Source: Miscanthus floridulus (Eukaryota > Streptophyta > Magnoliopsida > Poales > Poaceae). Taken from it: a DNA stretch of 64,000 nucleotides. Made by a program: the position numbers and the translations under genes. This document shows positions 32,571-43,779 of the stretch, piece by piece. Under the pieces are notes generated by a model. That model saw only the letters and a list, made by a program, of their open reading frames with translations, had not been told where the DNA came from and did not search any database. The stretch lies in assembly GCF_019320115.1 (NCBI RefSeq), contig NC_089581.1, positions 65,976,824 through 66,040,823 on the forward strand, given 5' to 3'. Numbering within the stretch: position 1 is the stretch's first letter; each line of letters begins with the position of its first letter.

Positions 32571-35500
32571 CGAAAAGGTCCTAATGGCTAGAGCGGAGTG
32601 AATAGCCTATAAAAATTTCTACAACAACACTAAGTAAAGTGGTTAGACAAAAATGAGGCGAAACAATTTTTGCGCTAACCTACTAAAAATGCAAGCCACC
32701 TACCATAATTCTAGTTACTATAGTCTCTAAGCACACAATGCTAGGTCACTACCACTAAGTTAGTGAGCTCTCAAAGACTAATTAAAGAGCCTCGCTAACC
32801 ACTAGACCTAACACAAGCTAGCTCTCAAAACTAATTACACTAAAGAGCTTAGCAACACTAGGAAAATAAATGCAAGGGTGAGGTAGTGAGATTATACCAA
32901 CATGACAAGCGATGATCAATCAATCAATCACAAGAGAACCAATGAAATCCTCAGGACAAGATGACACAATGATTTATCCCCGAGGTTCACTTGCTTGCCG
33001 ACAAGCTACGTCCTTGTTGTAGCGATTCAGCCACTTGGAGGTTCACGGGCTAATAGGCATCACATGCCTAACCCGCAATTGGGTGCCACACAACCAACAT
33101 AAGATGGGGATCCACAAGCTACGAGCAATCCACTAGAGTACCTTTTGGCTCTCCACTAGGGAAAGATCAAGAACGCCTCACAATCACCATGATCGGAGCC
33201 AGAGATAATCATCTTCCTCCGCTCGACAATCCTCGCTACACCATGCCACCTAGGTGGCAGCAACCACCAAGAGAAACAAGTAAAAACCGCAGAGAAACAC
33301 AATCACCAAGTGCCTCTAGATGCAATCACTCAAAGCAATGCACTTGGATGCTCTCCAATCTCAACAAATGATGAACAATCAAGTAGGAGTGAATGGAGAG
33401 GAGTAGTTTAGCTCTAAGGGATAAAAAAATATGTCTAAGTGCTAAGGGACAGCGCCCAAGGTTGGCCCTTTCACTTAAAAAGACACCCCCAAGAGCTAGC
33501 GACCATTAGGCCACTTAAGTGACCGTCAGACTCTAAAACATGGGGCATCAGACCATCCGACGCCAGAGTCCAACGCTAGTCATAGCCAACCACATGTTGC
33601 CACATAACCACGTTCAAACGATCTGATCGTTGCCACCAACGATCACTTAGTCACATGCTGGTCAAGTCATCGCCTCGGACCCACCATCGGACTCCACATA
33701 GGGAGGGCCCAACGTGGTCCAGTAAGGTCTAGAGAGCACAAAACTAGTTGGACTCTGGTCCGACGCCCACCATTGGACCTAGGCGGGAGTCCGACGCCAC
33801 CATGTGTCACTACCTCGCACAGTCACACGAGCGGCACTAAAAGAATAGTGCGCGCAGTTGGTTCAACACCCCCATGAGCCCTGGCCTGATGCCACCTTCT
33901 CTCCACACGCGTGTTAGGGTCAGCCATTTTACCTAGCTAGAGGTCGGTCCGACGCTGAGTCCGACGTGAAGACCTCGCTCTTGGTCTTTGCTCAGACATG
34001 TCAGGGGACCTGTAACACCCCAGTGTTAAGCTTTGCATTTGACATCTACATTTTATGTGCACAAGCATCATCCAAGCATTCATGAACATGAGCATATGAA
34101 ATTTCATCTCATTCTTATACATTGTCACATGAAATGTTGATTTATATATGTGTTTATGCTTGCAATCATGTATGACCAATGTATGAGATGGTTGTGATGT
34201 CATGAAAACACCTTAGACACATCTAGGATGGTAAATGGAACAATGTTTGTATTCATGACATAGGCCAAATTTGCTTCTAAATGTTGGTTTCATTTGAAAT
34301 GCCATTTTCATGATACTAGTTTGACTAAAGTTGAACAGTAGCTTAGAGTGTTTGCATGGCTGTGTGACCTAAATAAAAGTTGTAGTACTTGACTAGGGTA
34401 ACAACTTTTGTTTTTAGGTCAAGGTCTAATTCAGTGCATAGCATGTTCAAAAATAGCTCACAAGTATCAACAAAATACTATTTTGGAACTTGCAAAATTT
34501 TCTGTCATGATGCTGTTTTTAGTTTCAATATACCTCACTTTGGAGCAATGTAGTTTGTTAACTAGTAAGAATTAGATGATGGTTCTTAAAGCAAAGTTGT
34601 AGATGGCATGTAGCTCTACAACTTTTATTAAAGGAGTTTTTGCAATGGACGAATGGATTAGGACATACATGGGGTTGAAAATGCACTGTCAGGCTTCGTT
34701 CATGGCATCTGAACCCGTGTCTGCGCGCATGGCAGTGGCCGACTGGCCATAGGCCATGGCCGCCATGTGGCAGTAGCACACTGGCATTGGCCCGACCGAT
34801 CTAGCCAGAGTGAGCACTTAAGCATCGTGCCCCTGCTACTCACTCCACTCGCCCCCTCTCACCTTCTCCCTCTCGCTCTGCCTCTCCAAAGCGCAGCATC
34901 GAGCTTGCCACAGCACCGCCACAGCAGCTCCATCGACGCAGCCTCACTGGCCGATTCATCTCAGCCACAGCTGCTACGCCATCACCTCCACCTACTTGAG
35001 CCACCAGCACCACCTACCGACCCTAGGTAGAGCGGCATTTTGCCTTGCCACAGCCGTCATCGTCACCGGAGCGTCGCCACGCTCGCTGCTCACCGTGGCC
35101 CGACCATTCCAGTGCATTGCATGCCTTCATTTTCTTTGGTCTAGCACCACACTAGAGTCCAGATGCTTAGGTCAGAGCTAGGAATGACACCACTGCTTGA
35201 TGGCGCAGGAACGAGTCGCCGCTCCACCCACGTCTGCCATGGCCACCGTGGCACTCGAGCTCGCCGCTGCCGAGCTAGTTCACCGTCTCCCTCCTTTCTC
35301 TCGTGCCTTAGGTTGAGTAACCCTAGACATAGCTAGTGGCATGATGGAGACCCACCTTTCGTCGCTGTTTAGCCAGAACAGTGTGAGCGTCGTCGTGCTC
35401 CATGCGACACCGCACGGCCATGCACGCGGCTAAGCTCGCCGACGCCACCTCGAGCCCTCACCTACACCATGTAGCTTCGCTAGGTCACTAGGATGGAGTA

Positions 35501-38500
35501 GCCGTCCTCACCTGAGTGTACCATAGCCAGAGATGGCTAGTGTACCACCACCAACCTCTGCCGTCCGCCATGGCCGCCATCGAGCTTGCTCCGGCGAGCC
35601 ACCGAGCCAACTAAGCCTACCAGTCGATGCGCGTGGGTGAGATGAGTGTAGTGGTGAAGACGCTATAGCCAGAGACCTCACCATCGGTGAGTTCTCGCCG
35701 GTCAGCGCCATCCCCTATTTTGGTCTCGCTAACGAGTGGGTCCCCGTTGACCACGGGCCTCGGCTATCAATCCGTGTGGTGTTTGATTTTTTGATTTATT
35801 TTTCTAAATTTGAATGCATGTTTCAAAAATTCATATCTCAAGCTAGAAGTGTCCAATTTTGGTGAACCAAATTTTGTTGGATTTCTCATGAAGTATAGTA
35901 TTTGATAAAAATATGAGATGCACTGTTTCTGGCATTTTTCTAGGAGAATAAAATGTAGCTAGATAAATACTTTTTAAATGATTTCTATCTTGTAAAATGC
36001 ATACCTTGAGCAAGAAAGGTGGTAAAATTGTTATTCCAATTTTTCTGGTCTTGTGTTGACATGCTCTAGCTAGGAAAAATATTAAACTAACAGTAAGCAT
36101 AATTTGAATATTGTCTTCATATTTAATCCTAATTAATTGCTAGTTCCTAGTGGAATTAATTGGGGTAAAAATACATACCATATGATCATGCAAATTTTTA
36201 CACAGTATTATTATGTTTGGAGGAATGTAAGAAAAATATTAAATCTATTGCTTGACACTTTTCACTATGCTTAACTATTTTTTTTTGCTAAAATAAGCCT
36301 ATGTAACTTGTTATTTTTGTAGAGGTAGTTATACTTATCCAAAAGGCATAAAATTTGGACAGTAGACTATTAAGGTTATTTGTAACCTACTGTAATTTTG
36401 TCAGAATTTATTAAGCACTAGAAATATTTGTCCTTTAAATTACCTTATTATATAAGGAAATTAATAAATGGATATAAATAAATTATTTATGTTTAACCAT
36501 GATGTTTTCTATGGTTTTTGTAATGCATATCATATGTTGATGTTATTAGTTAGGCTAAAAAGTAATTGGTTCTATGCAACGAGTTAATTATTGCTTTATA
36601 ATTCAACTAGATGGCTGCATGTATAGTTTCAGTTGTGATGATAATTTCGTGATGATAATGATCTTTTATGTAAAACTTATTAATAACAAAGTTGTAGATA
36701 ATTTACTTATATATATTGTGTTAAATTTTCATAGTCATAGGCCATATGGTTTAAGAATTATGGCTGTTAGAAGTCTGCTATCAGAAATACTTGCTCACTA
36801 GACAGATCTAAAAGATTGAATTGTTTGACTTAGATAACTGCTAAATCACATTAAGTGTATTAAAATAATGTTGTAGGCAATTTCATAATATTTCCAGAAT
36901 GTCCATAACCATATTATTTTGATGTTTATAACTCCAGTTATGGTCAAAACAAGTGGTTGTTGTCTTGTAGTGCAGAAAATAATTTATATAAGTGTTTGCT
37001 TAAGTACTAGAGAAGAGATATGCACCTACTAAGTAAAAGAAGATGTAACTTGTTATCATCCTAACACCATGTTGTTGAAAACACTTATGAGAATGCATTC
37101 ATCACATTATATCATATTATACATGTCATCATATATGTATTCGTGATATCTTATTTTATGCTCATGCATATAGGATCGTCCGAAGAGATAACTCTTTTGG
37201 AGTTCAACGAGGAAGAAGAGGAGGATCAGCAGGAGACACCTTAGGCCGTAGCTCTAGGAGAAGAGGAACAACCTCTCAAGGATCTCCCTGAGTGCCCAGA
37301 TCACCAACCAACCTCTTTCCTCAAAGTCAAGCCCCGAAGCATTCTAAGTTTCCCATGTCTTACAAAATATCACTCGAGTCCTTTATGTTTGATGCATTAG
37401 GTTATAAGAGTTGATTGGAAACACTTGATGCATAGAACTACCTTGTTCAGTTATATATACCTTTAACCCTGTGTAGGTCTAGGATCAAATATATGCTTAG
37501 CCATGCTTAGACCGGTAGAAGTCGGGGGATTTCCTATCACCTATGAGATATAGGTGGATACCAAAGCACGGTTGGCTATATTTGCTATCGTGGAAAAGAA
37601 CCATAGGTAATGTCAATGGAGGCCAGGTGGAGTCTATGTGTAGGTGGACTCATGTGATTCCGTCTGTACCGGTTAAGGACCATACCATTGTTGGCACTTC
37701 TGACAAGATTGAACGCATGTCTCTCACTTAGCTAGCCAGATAACTTGTTCTGACCATGAAGCTGAGTAGCTCAACTCAGGCCAGGCCCCATTCTGTTAGA
37801 GTGTGCACTCTGGATGGTAGTAAGGATGTGCAGGGAGCCAGATGTGAGCCCAAGGGCAGGCCAGGCCTGAACGTCCTGACAGCTAGTTGTCCCTGATTGT
37901 GCGGCGTTGGGCAAACCCATGAAATGTGGACCTGAGTTGTACCAAAGGTGACCTAAGGTGACCGTTGATCTAGTCTGTCTGGGTTTGTGTTAGGAATAAA
38001 TTCTCAACTGGTTGAAATCGATTCGAATCGTCGTCTCTCTCGGACAGTGAGAAACTTGGCTAGCTCCAACATCATAGTAACTGTGTGATGGAATATGATG
38101 GTTCGGATGAACATGGAATTACTACACCGGCTATGGTTACTATTGTATGCTACTAAATGATATACCACATGTTTGGCATAGGTTAGTTGCTAATCTAGAG
38201 GTGAATAGATATAATTAACTTGATGACCGAATTATAATTGTACAACTAAATTTGTCGCTTTTTTATGCAAAACATTGTCAAGCTACCTCCACTTATAAAG
38301 CCTTGTGTAATCCTTAGAGTCACTTGATTTTTGGTTTATGATGGGCAAGTCTAGCTGAGTACCTTCTCGTACTCAGGGTTTTATTCCTATTGTTGCAGAT
38401 GGTATAGTTTATCATGGCTATTGCAAGAACTGCTTCTGTCCCGCCGTGGATGAGGAGTGAGCCCTGGGCAGGCATCCCTTATTAATCATTCTTACATGCT

Positions 38501-39389
38501 TTTGTGGGAGTGTGATCACGAGTCGGCACTATATTTGAACTGTGATGGCAGATGTTAGCTTTAAACTTTAATTTGCTTCTGCTACTATTTACTGAACTTG
38601 GTTTGTAATAACCTTAATTCGTACTCTGATGAATGAATTGTATTTGTGAACCTTATGTAACGTGTGACATGTATGTTGAATCATGTACGATCTTGGTTGT
38701 ATGTTGATGGTTAATCGAGACCAGTCATGGTACTCGATGGACTACGGGGTTTATATGGGCTCAAGTATGATAGTGCGACCGCTTATGGGTTACCATTGTA
38801 CTTGTGCTCTTATACATTGGTCGGTTCTGCTACAGGACCATTGGACCCAGGGTCAGCTTGGTCCGATGCCCTGGAAAACCAGGGTTTGACGCCCTGTTTT
38901 CACTCCTTTTGATCTCCAACTTCACCACCTTTGCACAAATGTGCCAACCACCAAGTGTATCACCTTGTGCACGTGTGTTAGCATATTTTCACAAATATTT
39001 TCAAGGGTGTTAGCACTCACTAGAATCTAAATGCATATGTAATGAGTTAGAACATCTAGTGGTACTTTGATAACCGTATTTCGATATGAGTTTCACCCTT
39101 CTTAATAGTATAGCTATCTATCCTTAATATGATCACACCCACTTGGTGTCTTGATCACCAAAACAAAATGGCCCTATGGATTTCACCTTTGTCTTGAGCC
39201 TATTTTATTTTTCTCTTTCTTCTTTTCCAAGCCCGAGCACTTGATCACCATGGCCTCTCCACCATCACCATGATCTTCTCCATTTGCTCCATCACTTGGA
39301 ATGTGCTACCTATCTCATAATCACTAGAGCAAGTAGGTTAGCACCTAGGGTTTCATCAATTCACTAAAACCAAACTAGAGCTTTTAGCA
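32571..39389 (-). repeat. Copia (Sirevirus-like) solo LTR, minus strand, interrupted by a gypsy solo LTR
   Basis: Read on the minus strand it starts TGCTAAAAGCTCTAGTTTGG at 39389 and ends GCTATTCACTCCGCTCTAG, then CCATTAGGACCTTTTCG at 32571. The wording and layout match grass copia LTRs, including degraded GTCCGACGCC palindromic motifs (about 33520-33960 and 38835-38900). Flanks GCGCA and GCGCG are a near match for a 5-bp target duplication. No internal domain accompanies it, so it is a solo LTR of about 2 kb once the nested 34011-38834 insertion is removed. Confidence 0.75.
34011..38834 (+). repeat. Ty3-gypsy (Del/Tekay-like) solo LTR, 4824 bp, TSD GGACC
   Basis: The ends are TGTAACACCCCAGTG and GGTTCTGCTACA, forming a TGTA...TACA inverted pair, and GGACC is repeated on both sides (34006-34010 and 38835-38839). 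The TGTAACACCCC start and exceptional LTR length are typical of Del/Tekay elements. A GC-rich stretch (34760-35720) and an acidic exon-like piece (37180-37250) lie within. No internal coding domain is present. Confidence 0.9.
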
Positions 39390-39739
39390 GCGCGAGGCAT
39401 GCAATGGTTCACATAAATTGGGAGAGAGGAATGATACACCAACCTTGAAGATGGAGAAGTGTAAGTATATGCGGAGTAATGGTGATGCAACTGTGTTGTG
39501 GGAAGTTGGGAAGTAACTCACGCTGAAGTTACTACCACCGGTAGACCAAACGGTCGTGCAGGGTCGACGGCCATAACTCATATCCCAGTCGGCTCAGCTT
39601 TTCATGTGATGGAGAAAATGCAACCTCAATACCACTGCCTGGAAAAAACTATATATAAACGACATAGTAACTAGCATCATAGCCACATGAGGAAAATTTT
39701 CATCATGAGGATAAGAGGCCAAAAATCCCCGCTTGGCTC
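39390..39739. other. Upstream flank of the F-box locus between two retrotransposon insertions
   Basis: This block resembles 54340-54600 over ACCTTGAAGAT(G/A)GAGAAGTG, GTGATGCAACTGTGTTGTGG and (A)CCAAA(C/T)GGTCGTG(C/T)AGGG. It also shares AAAACTATATATAAACGACA with 53587-53606. It is therefore repeated host-derived sequence. No gene was called. Confidence 0.55.
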
Positions 39740-40178
39740 TGAAAGCATCTAGGCCCCTAGTTGGATTTCGGTGATTAATGTCAATACAAGATTACTATGA
39801 CTAACGTGTGTTTTGCAGAGGCAATTAAGTTAGGTCATGGTAATGGAGATCGATTGGGCAATCGAGGTTGTCATGCCCCTACGATGGAAATCGTTTCGGT
39901 TTTCAAAGGATGGACGACAAGGTTAAGGATAACTAGTTCTAAGTGTCGATTGGAGTTGGAGAGACACTTAGAGTAGTTTAGGACTTTGTTTTTCCTTTGG
40001 CCGTACTATGAAGGGGGGTATGAACGAGTAGCTTGACCTAGTTGAGTCTAGTGAGTTAGGTGTGGTGCACACTTGTTAAAACTAGCTCTAGGTAGCTCCT
40101 ATGAATGCCTAAGATCCTTTGGAGCAAACTTCATTCACATATGTTCGAGAGTTGAAAGTGAATGGAGGGTCAAACACT

Positions 40179-40555
40179 GACCGGACGCTGGCTCCGGTGC
40201 GACCGGACGCTGGCCGCAGGGTCCGGTCAGTTCGTTTGACTGAGGTGGTTAAGTCTGTTGTGACCGGACGCTGGAGGGTCGTGTGACCGGACGCTGAGAG
40301 CTAGCGTCCGGTCGACTCCAGTAAGGGTCCAGACTTGGAAAAGTGTGACCGGACGCGTCCGGTCAGTGCGACCGGACCCTGAGGGTTCAGCGTCCGGTCG
40401 AGTCCAGTAAGGTTCCAGTAAGGGTTTTATGCGACCGGACGCGTCCGGTCAGTGCTGACCGGACCCTGCCAGCGTCCGGTCGACTCTTTAAATACTGGTT
40501 CGCGGGTAGAACTGACCGGAGCGTCCGGTCATCACGACCGGAGCGTCCGGTCACC
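40179..40555. promoter_or_regulatory. CCGGAC palindromic motif array in the 5' LTR
   Basis: About 20 copies of GACCGGACGC or GCGTCCGGTC occur in both orientations, some fused into GACCGGACGCGTCCGGTC. The array lies just upstream of the TATA box. Sirevirus LTRs are known to carry such palindromes; an enhancer or protein-binding role is inference. Confidence 0.85.
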
Positions 40556-40593
40556 CCGCAGAAGCTCATAACGGATAGTTTTTCAGGCTGCCT

Positions 40594-40601
40594 TATAAAT
40601 A
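40594..40601 (+). promoter_or_regulatory. TATA box of the 5' LTR
   Basis: GCCTTATAAATAGAAGCTCC lies 38 bases after the palindromic array. Transcription would start some 30 bases downstream. Confidence 0.75.
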
Positions 40602-41325
40602 GAAGCTCCACTCGTGAGTGGAGTTACTTTTGCTCATTCCAACAGCTGAGAAACACGTTTGTGAGTGCCAAGAAGAGCAAGGTCCTAGTGAGGTGTTTGT
40701 GATTTGAGAATCCAAGAGAGTAGCCTCACTAGCAAATCAAGAGTAGCAAAGTGTGCATCCATCGTCTCATTAGGCTTCGCGTGGTCAAGTGAGAGTTCGT
40801 GCTTGTTACTCTTGGTGATCGCCATCACCTAGACGGCTTGGTGGTGATTGGGAGTTTGGTGTTCACCCGGCGGAGCTTGTGGGTGACCCAACTTAAGTTG
40901 TGAGCGGCTTTGGGTGATTCGCCGCGACGGAGTGTCGAAGAATCAACCCGTAAAGAGCACTTGATCCTTGCGCGGATCAAGGGGGAGCTACACCCTTGCG
41001 CGGGTGCTCCAACGAGGACTAGTGGAGAGTGGCGACTCTTCGATACCTCGGCAAAACATCGCCGCGTTCCTTTCTCTCCCTATTTACTTTGAGCACTTAC
41101 TTTGAGTATTTACTTTAAGCAATTCAATACTTGTTTTACATCCATAGAATTGCTTGCTTGAGTAAGGTTGGAACATAGGTGGTGAGTTCGTTGTGCTTTA
41201 GTTTGATAGAAACACTTTTCTAGGCACAAGGGGTTAATTGGGCTATCCGTAGGATTTGTTTATTGCAAGAGAATTTCGAATTAGCCCAATTCACCCCCCC
41301 TCTTGGGCATCTTGATCCTTTCAAT

Positions 41326-41337
41326 TGGTATCAGAGC
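41326..41337 (+). promoter_or_regulatory. Primer-binding site (initiator tRNA-Met type)
   Basis: TGGTATCAGAGC begins two bases after the 5' LTR. It is complementary to the 3' end of plant initiator methionine tRNA, the normal primer for copia elements. Confidence 0.95.
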
Positions 41338-41376
41338 CTCGTGCTCACGTTTTTAAGCTTAATCGCTTAGAGCAAG

Positions 41377-43764
41377 ATGTCTCACGGGGATGGTCCTCCT
41401 CCTATCTTTGAGGGAGATGATTTTCCATATTGGAAAATCCGCATGGAGGCATACTTAGAAGCTCTAGATGTTGGAATTCTTAGAGCCGCCTCCCAAGGGT
41501 TCCCCGCACCTAGGAATGCCGCCCAACTTCAAGGCGATGAAGTAAATTATGAAAAATGGAATGCAAAGGCTCGCAACACCATTTTTAGAGGCCTTTGCAA
41601 AGAGGTGTTCAATCGTGTAAGGAACCACAAAGACGCCCATGCACTATGGTCGGACGTTTGTGCGCTCCATGAGGGAACCAAGAGTGAGCGTGAGGAACGC
41701 TATCATCTTGTGATCAAAAAGCTAAATTCTTTTGAGATGTTTCCCAAAGAAAGTGCTAATGAGATGTATTCTCGACTAAATGTTCTTGTAGAGGAAGTCA
41801 ATGGGCTTGGACTTACTCAAATGTCACCATCCGACGTTGTGAGAAGAATCTTGAGTGTCCTCCCCATTGACAAATATGGGCACATTGTGACCGTGCTACA
41901 TCAAGGTGATCTTTCCGCCGCAACACCGACACAAATCTTGGGAAAGATCAATGCTCATGAGATGTACATGCACATCACACCACAAGACGGCTCATCCTCT
42001 ACAAAGAAGAAAGAGAAGGACTTAGCATTCAAAGCTAGCCAAGACAAGGGCAAAGCAAAACTTGAGTATGAGAGCTCAAGTGATGAAGATGATGAAGAGA
42101 GTCTTGCCCTCATGGTGAAGAAGACCACCAAGATGCTAAAAAGGCTAAATAAGAGTGGCATCAAGTTTGATGGCAAGAAGAAGAAGTTCTTCACAAGCTC
42201 AAGAAGAAAGCCAATCTCCGAGATGGATTGCTACAATTGTGGCGAACTTGGCCATCTAGCTCATCAATGCACAAAGCCCAAGAAAGACAAGTTCAAGAAC
42301 AAGGGCAAGAAAGATGATTCAAGTGATGAAGATGAAAAGAAGAAGAACAAGCCATACAAGAAGAGAGATGGCAAAAAGAGGGACTTCTACAAGAAGAAGA
42401 AGAGTGGCAAGGCCTACATTGTCGGTGATTGGCTCACGGACATTGATTCATCAAGTGGATCATCCGATGATGAGAGTGACGATGAAAAGGTGGCCGCCAT
42501 TGCTATTGATCTTGCATCTTCACCACCACCATCGCAATCATCCTCTACACACCTATGCCTTATGGCCAAAGGTGAACGCAAGGTAACTAAGAGTGATGAT
42601 AGTAGTGATGATGAACATGCTAGTGATGATGATAGTGATAGCGATGATGATGACTCACCTACATATGATGATCTTGTCAAAATACTAAGAAAATATACAA
42701 AGATCATTAGAAAGAGTAGAGCTACAAATGAAAAACTTGATGCTAAAAATGATTCACTCTTAGCTAAATGTGATACATTAGAAAAGGCTAATGATGAGCT
42801 CAAAGACACAAATGATTCTATATCATCCAAACTCAAGGAGCTCAAAGCTTCTAAGAAAGAGCTTAAAGATAAAAATGATAAACTTGAGTGGGTGCACAAT
42901 GAGCTTATCACTAGTCACAATAAGCTAAAAGATGAATATACAACTCTAAAGATCAATTATGATACTCTTATTATTGCACAAGAATTCTTACCAAATGAGC
43001 CACATGATGCTACTAACCATGTTGTTAAGATTGATATAGCTACCTCATGTGATGATTTAATTGATGAAAGCATTGAGCATGGATCTAGTAGCAAGGGCAA
43101 GCAAGTGGTTGAGTGCAATGACTATGATGAGTTTGTCAAGCTCAAGAGTGAAAATGAGAAGCTCATGAAAGATCTTGAAGAGATGAAAAGTCACAACACC
43201 ATTGTGCTAGAAACTCTTGATCATGACAAAGAGGTGATTCTTGAGAATGAGAAACTAAAAGAAGAAATCAAGAAACTCAAGGAGGAGAAGAACAATGATA
43301 TTCTCAAGGAAGAGAATAAGAAGCTCAAGATGGAGAAAGAGCATCTCAAGGTGGGATTGAGCAAGTTTGCTAGAGGCAAGCATCTCCAAAGTGAGCTACT
43401 CATGAATACCGTCATGAAGATGGATAGAAGTGGCATTGGATATATGGCAAGTGTAGAGAAGAAGAAGGCTCAAGCTCAACACCAACAATCAAAGCCAAAG
43501 CCAAAGCCAAAGAGATGTTTTGAGTGTGGACAAGAAGGCCACTTTGCTCATGAGTGTCAAACTCCACCACCACAACCCTTGCCCAAGCATGCTAGACCCT
43601 TTGCCTTCAATGCTCACTACATGCTTAGAAAAGATTCGAGTGGAAAGATGAAAGTCATGTTCTTAGGTCCCCCCAACAAGAGTAGGCCTAAGAAAATTTG
43701 GGTGGCTAAGTCACTTGTTGAGAAGGTGAAGGGCCCTCAACAAGCTTGGATCCCTAAAGCTTGA
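41377..43764 (+). CDS. gag: Sirevirus Gag, 795 aa, two CCHC zinc knuckles
   Basis: Gag forms the cytoplasmic particle that packages the retrotransposon RNA. The N-terminal ~240 residues are the copia Gag domain (FEGDDFPYWKIRMEAYLEAL near the start). A first zinc knuckle, CYNCGELGHLAHQC, lies near residue 285. It is followed by Lys- and Asp/Ser-rich acidic stretches and a long predicted coiled coil of Lys/Glu/Leu repeats (about 440-690). A second knuckle, CFECGQEGHFAHEC, lies near residue 714. At 795 aa it is much longer than ordinary copia Gags, as in Sireviruses, whose Gag coiled coil is reported to bind dynein light chain 8-like proteins. The ATG is the first after the primer site. The frame ends TGA at 43762-43764. 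Fully open. Confidence 0.96.
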   Translation: MSHGDGPPPIFEGDDFPYWKIRMEAYLEALDVGILRAASQGFPAPRNAAQLQGDEVNYEKWNAKARNTIFRGLCKEVFNRVRNHKDAHALWSDVCALHEGTKSEREERYHLVIKKLNSFEMFPKESANEMYSRLNVLVEEVNGLGLTQMSPSDVVRRILSVLPIDKYGHIVTVLHQGDLSAATPTQILGKINAHEMYMHITPQDGSSSTKKKEKDLAFKASQDKGKAKLEYESSSDEDDEESLALMVKKTTKMLKRLNKSGIKFDGKKKKFFTSSRRKPISEMDCYNCGELGHLAHQCTKPKKDKFKNKGKKDDSSDEDEKKKNKPYKKRDGKKRDFYKKKKSGKAYIVGDWLTDIDSSSGSSDDESDDEKVAAIAIDLASSPPPSQSSSTHLCLMAKGERKVTKSDDSSDDEHASDDDSDSDDDDSPTYDDLVKILRKYTKIIRKSRATNEKLDAKNDSLLAKCDTLEKANDELKDTNDSISSKLKELKASKKELKDKNDKLEWVHNELITSHNKLKDEYTTLKINYDTLIIAQEFLPNEPHDATNHVVKIDIATSCDDLIDESIEHGSSSKGKQVVECNDYDEFVKLKSENEKLMKDLEEMKSHNTIVLETLDHDKEVILENEKLKEEIKKLKEEKNNDILKEENKKLKMEKEHLKVGLSKFARGKHLQSELLMNTVMKMDRSGIGYMASVEKKKAQAQHQQSKPKPKPKRCFECGQEGHFAHECQTPPPQPLPKHARPFAFNAHYMLRKDSSGKMKVMFLGPPNKSRPKKIWVAKSLVEKVKGPQQAWIPKA

Positions 43765-43779
43765 ATCTCTTGTGTGTAG

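Larger units (their letters stand above)
39740..41323 (+). repeat. 5' LTR of the Sirevirus
   Basis: TGAAAGCATCTAGGCCCCTA to GATCCTTTCA. It contains a palindromic motif array, a TATA box and a long U5 region. The short open frames in it recur unchanged in the 3' LTR and are not genes. Confidence 0.98.

Noticed and set aside
32571..39389. A full copia element on the minus strand
   Set aside because: Only LTR-type sequence is present; no gag, pol, primer site or second LTR, and the bulk of the length is a nested gypsy solo LTR.
40910..41092. 60-codon open frame in the LTRs (also at 52633-52815)
   Set aside because: Identical in both LTRs, non-conserved leader sequence, no domain.
42414..42911. 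165-codon antisense frame within gag
   Set aside because: Serine-rich shadow of the Asp/Ser and Lys-rich coding strand.
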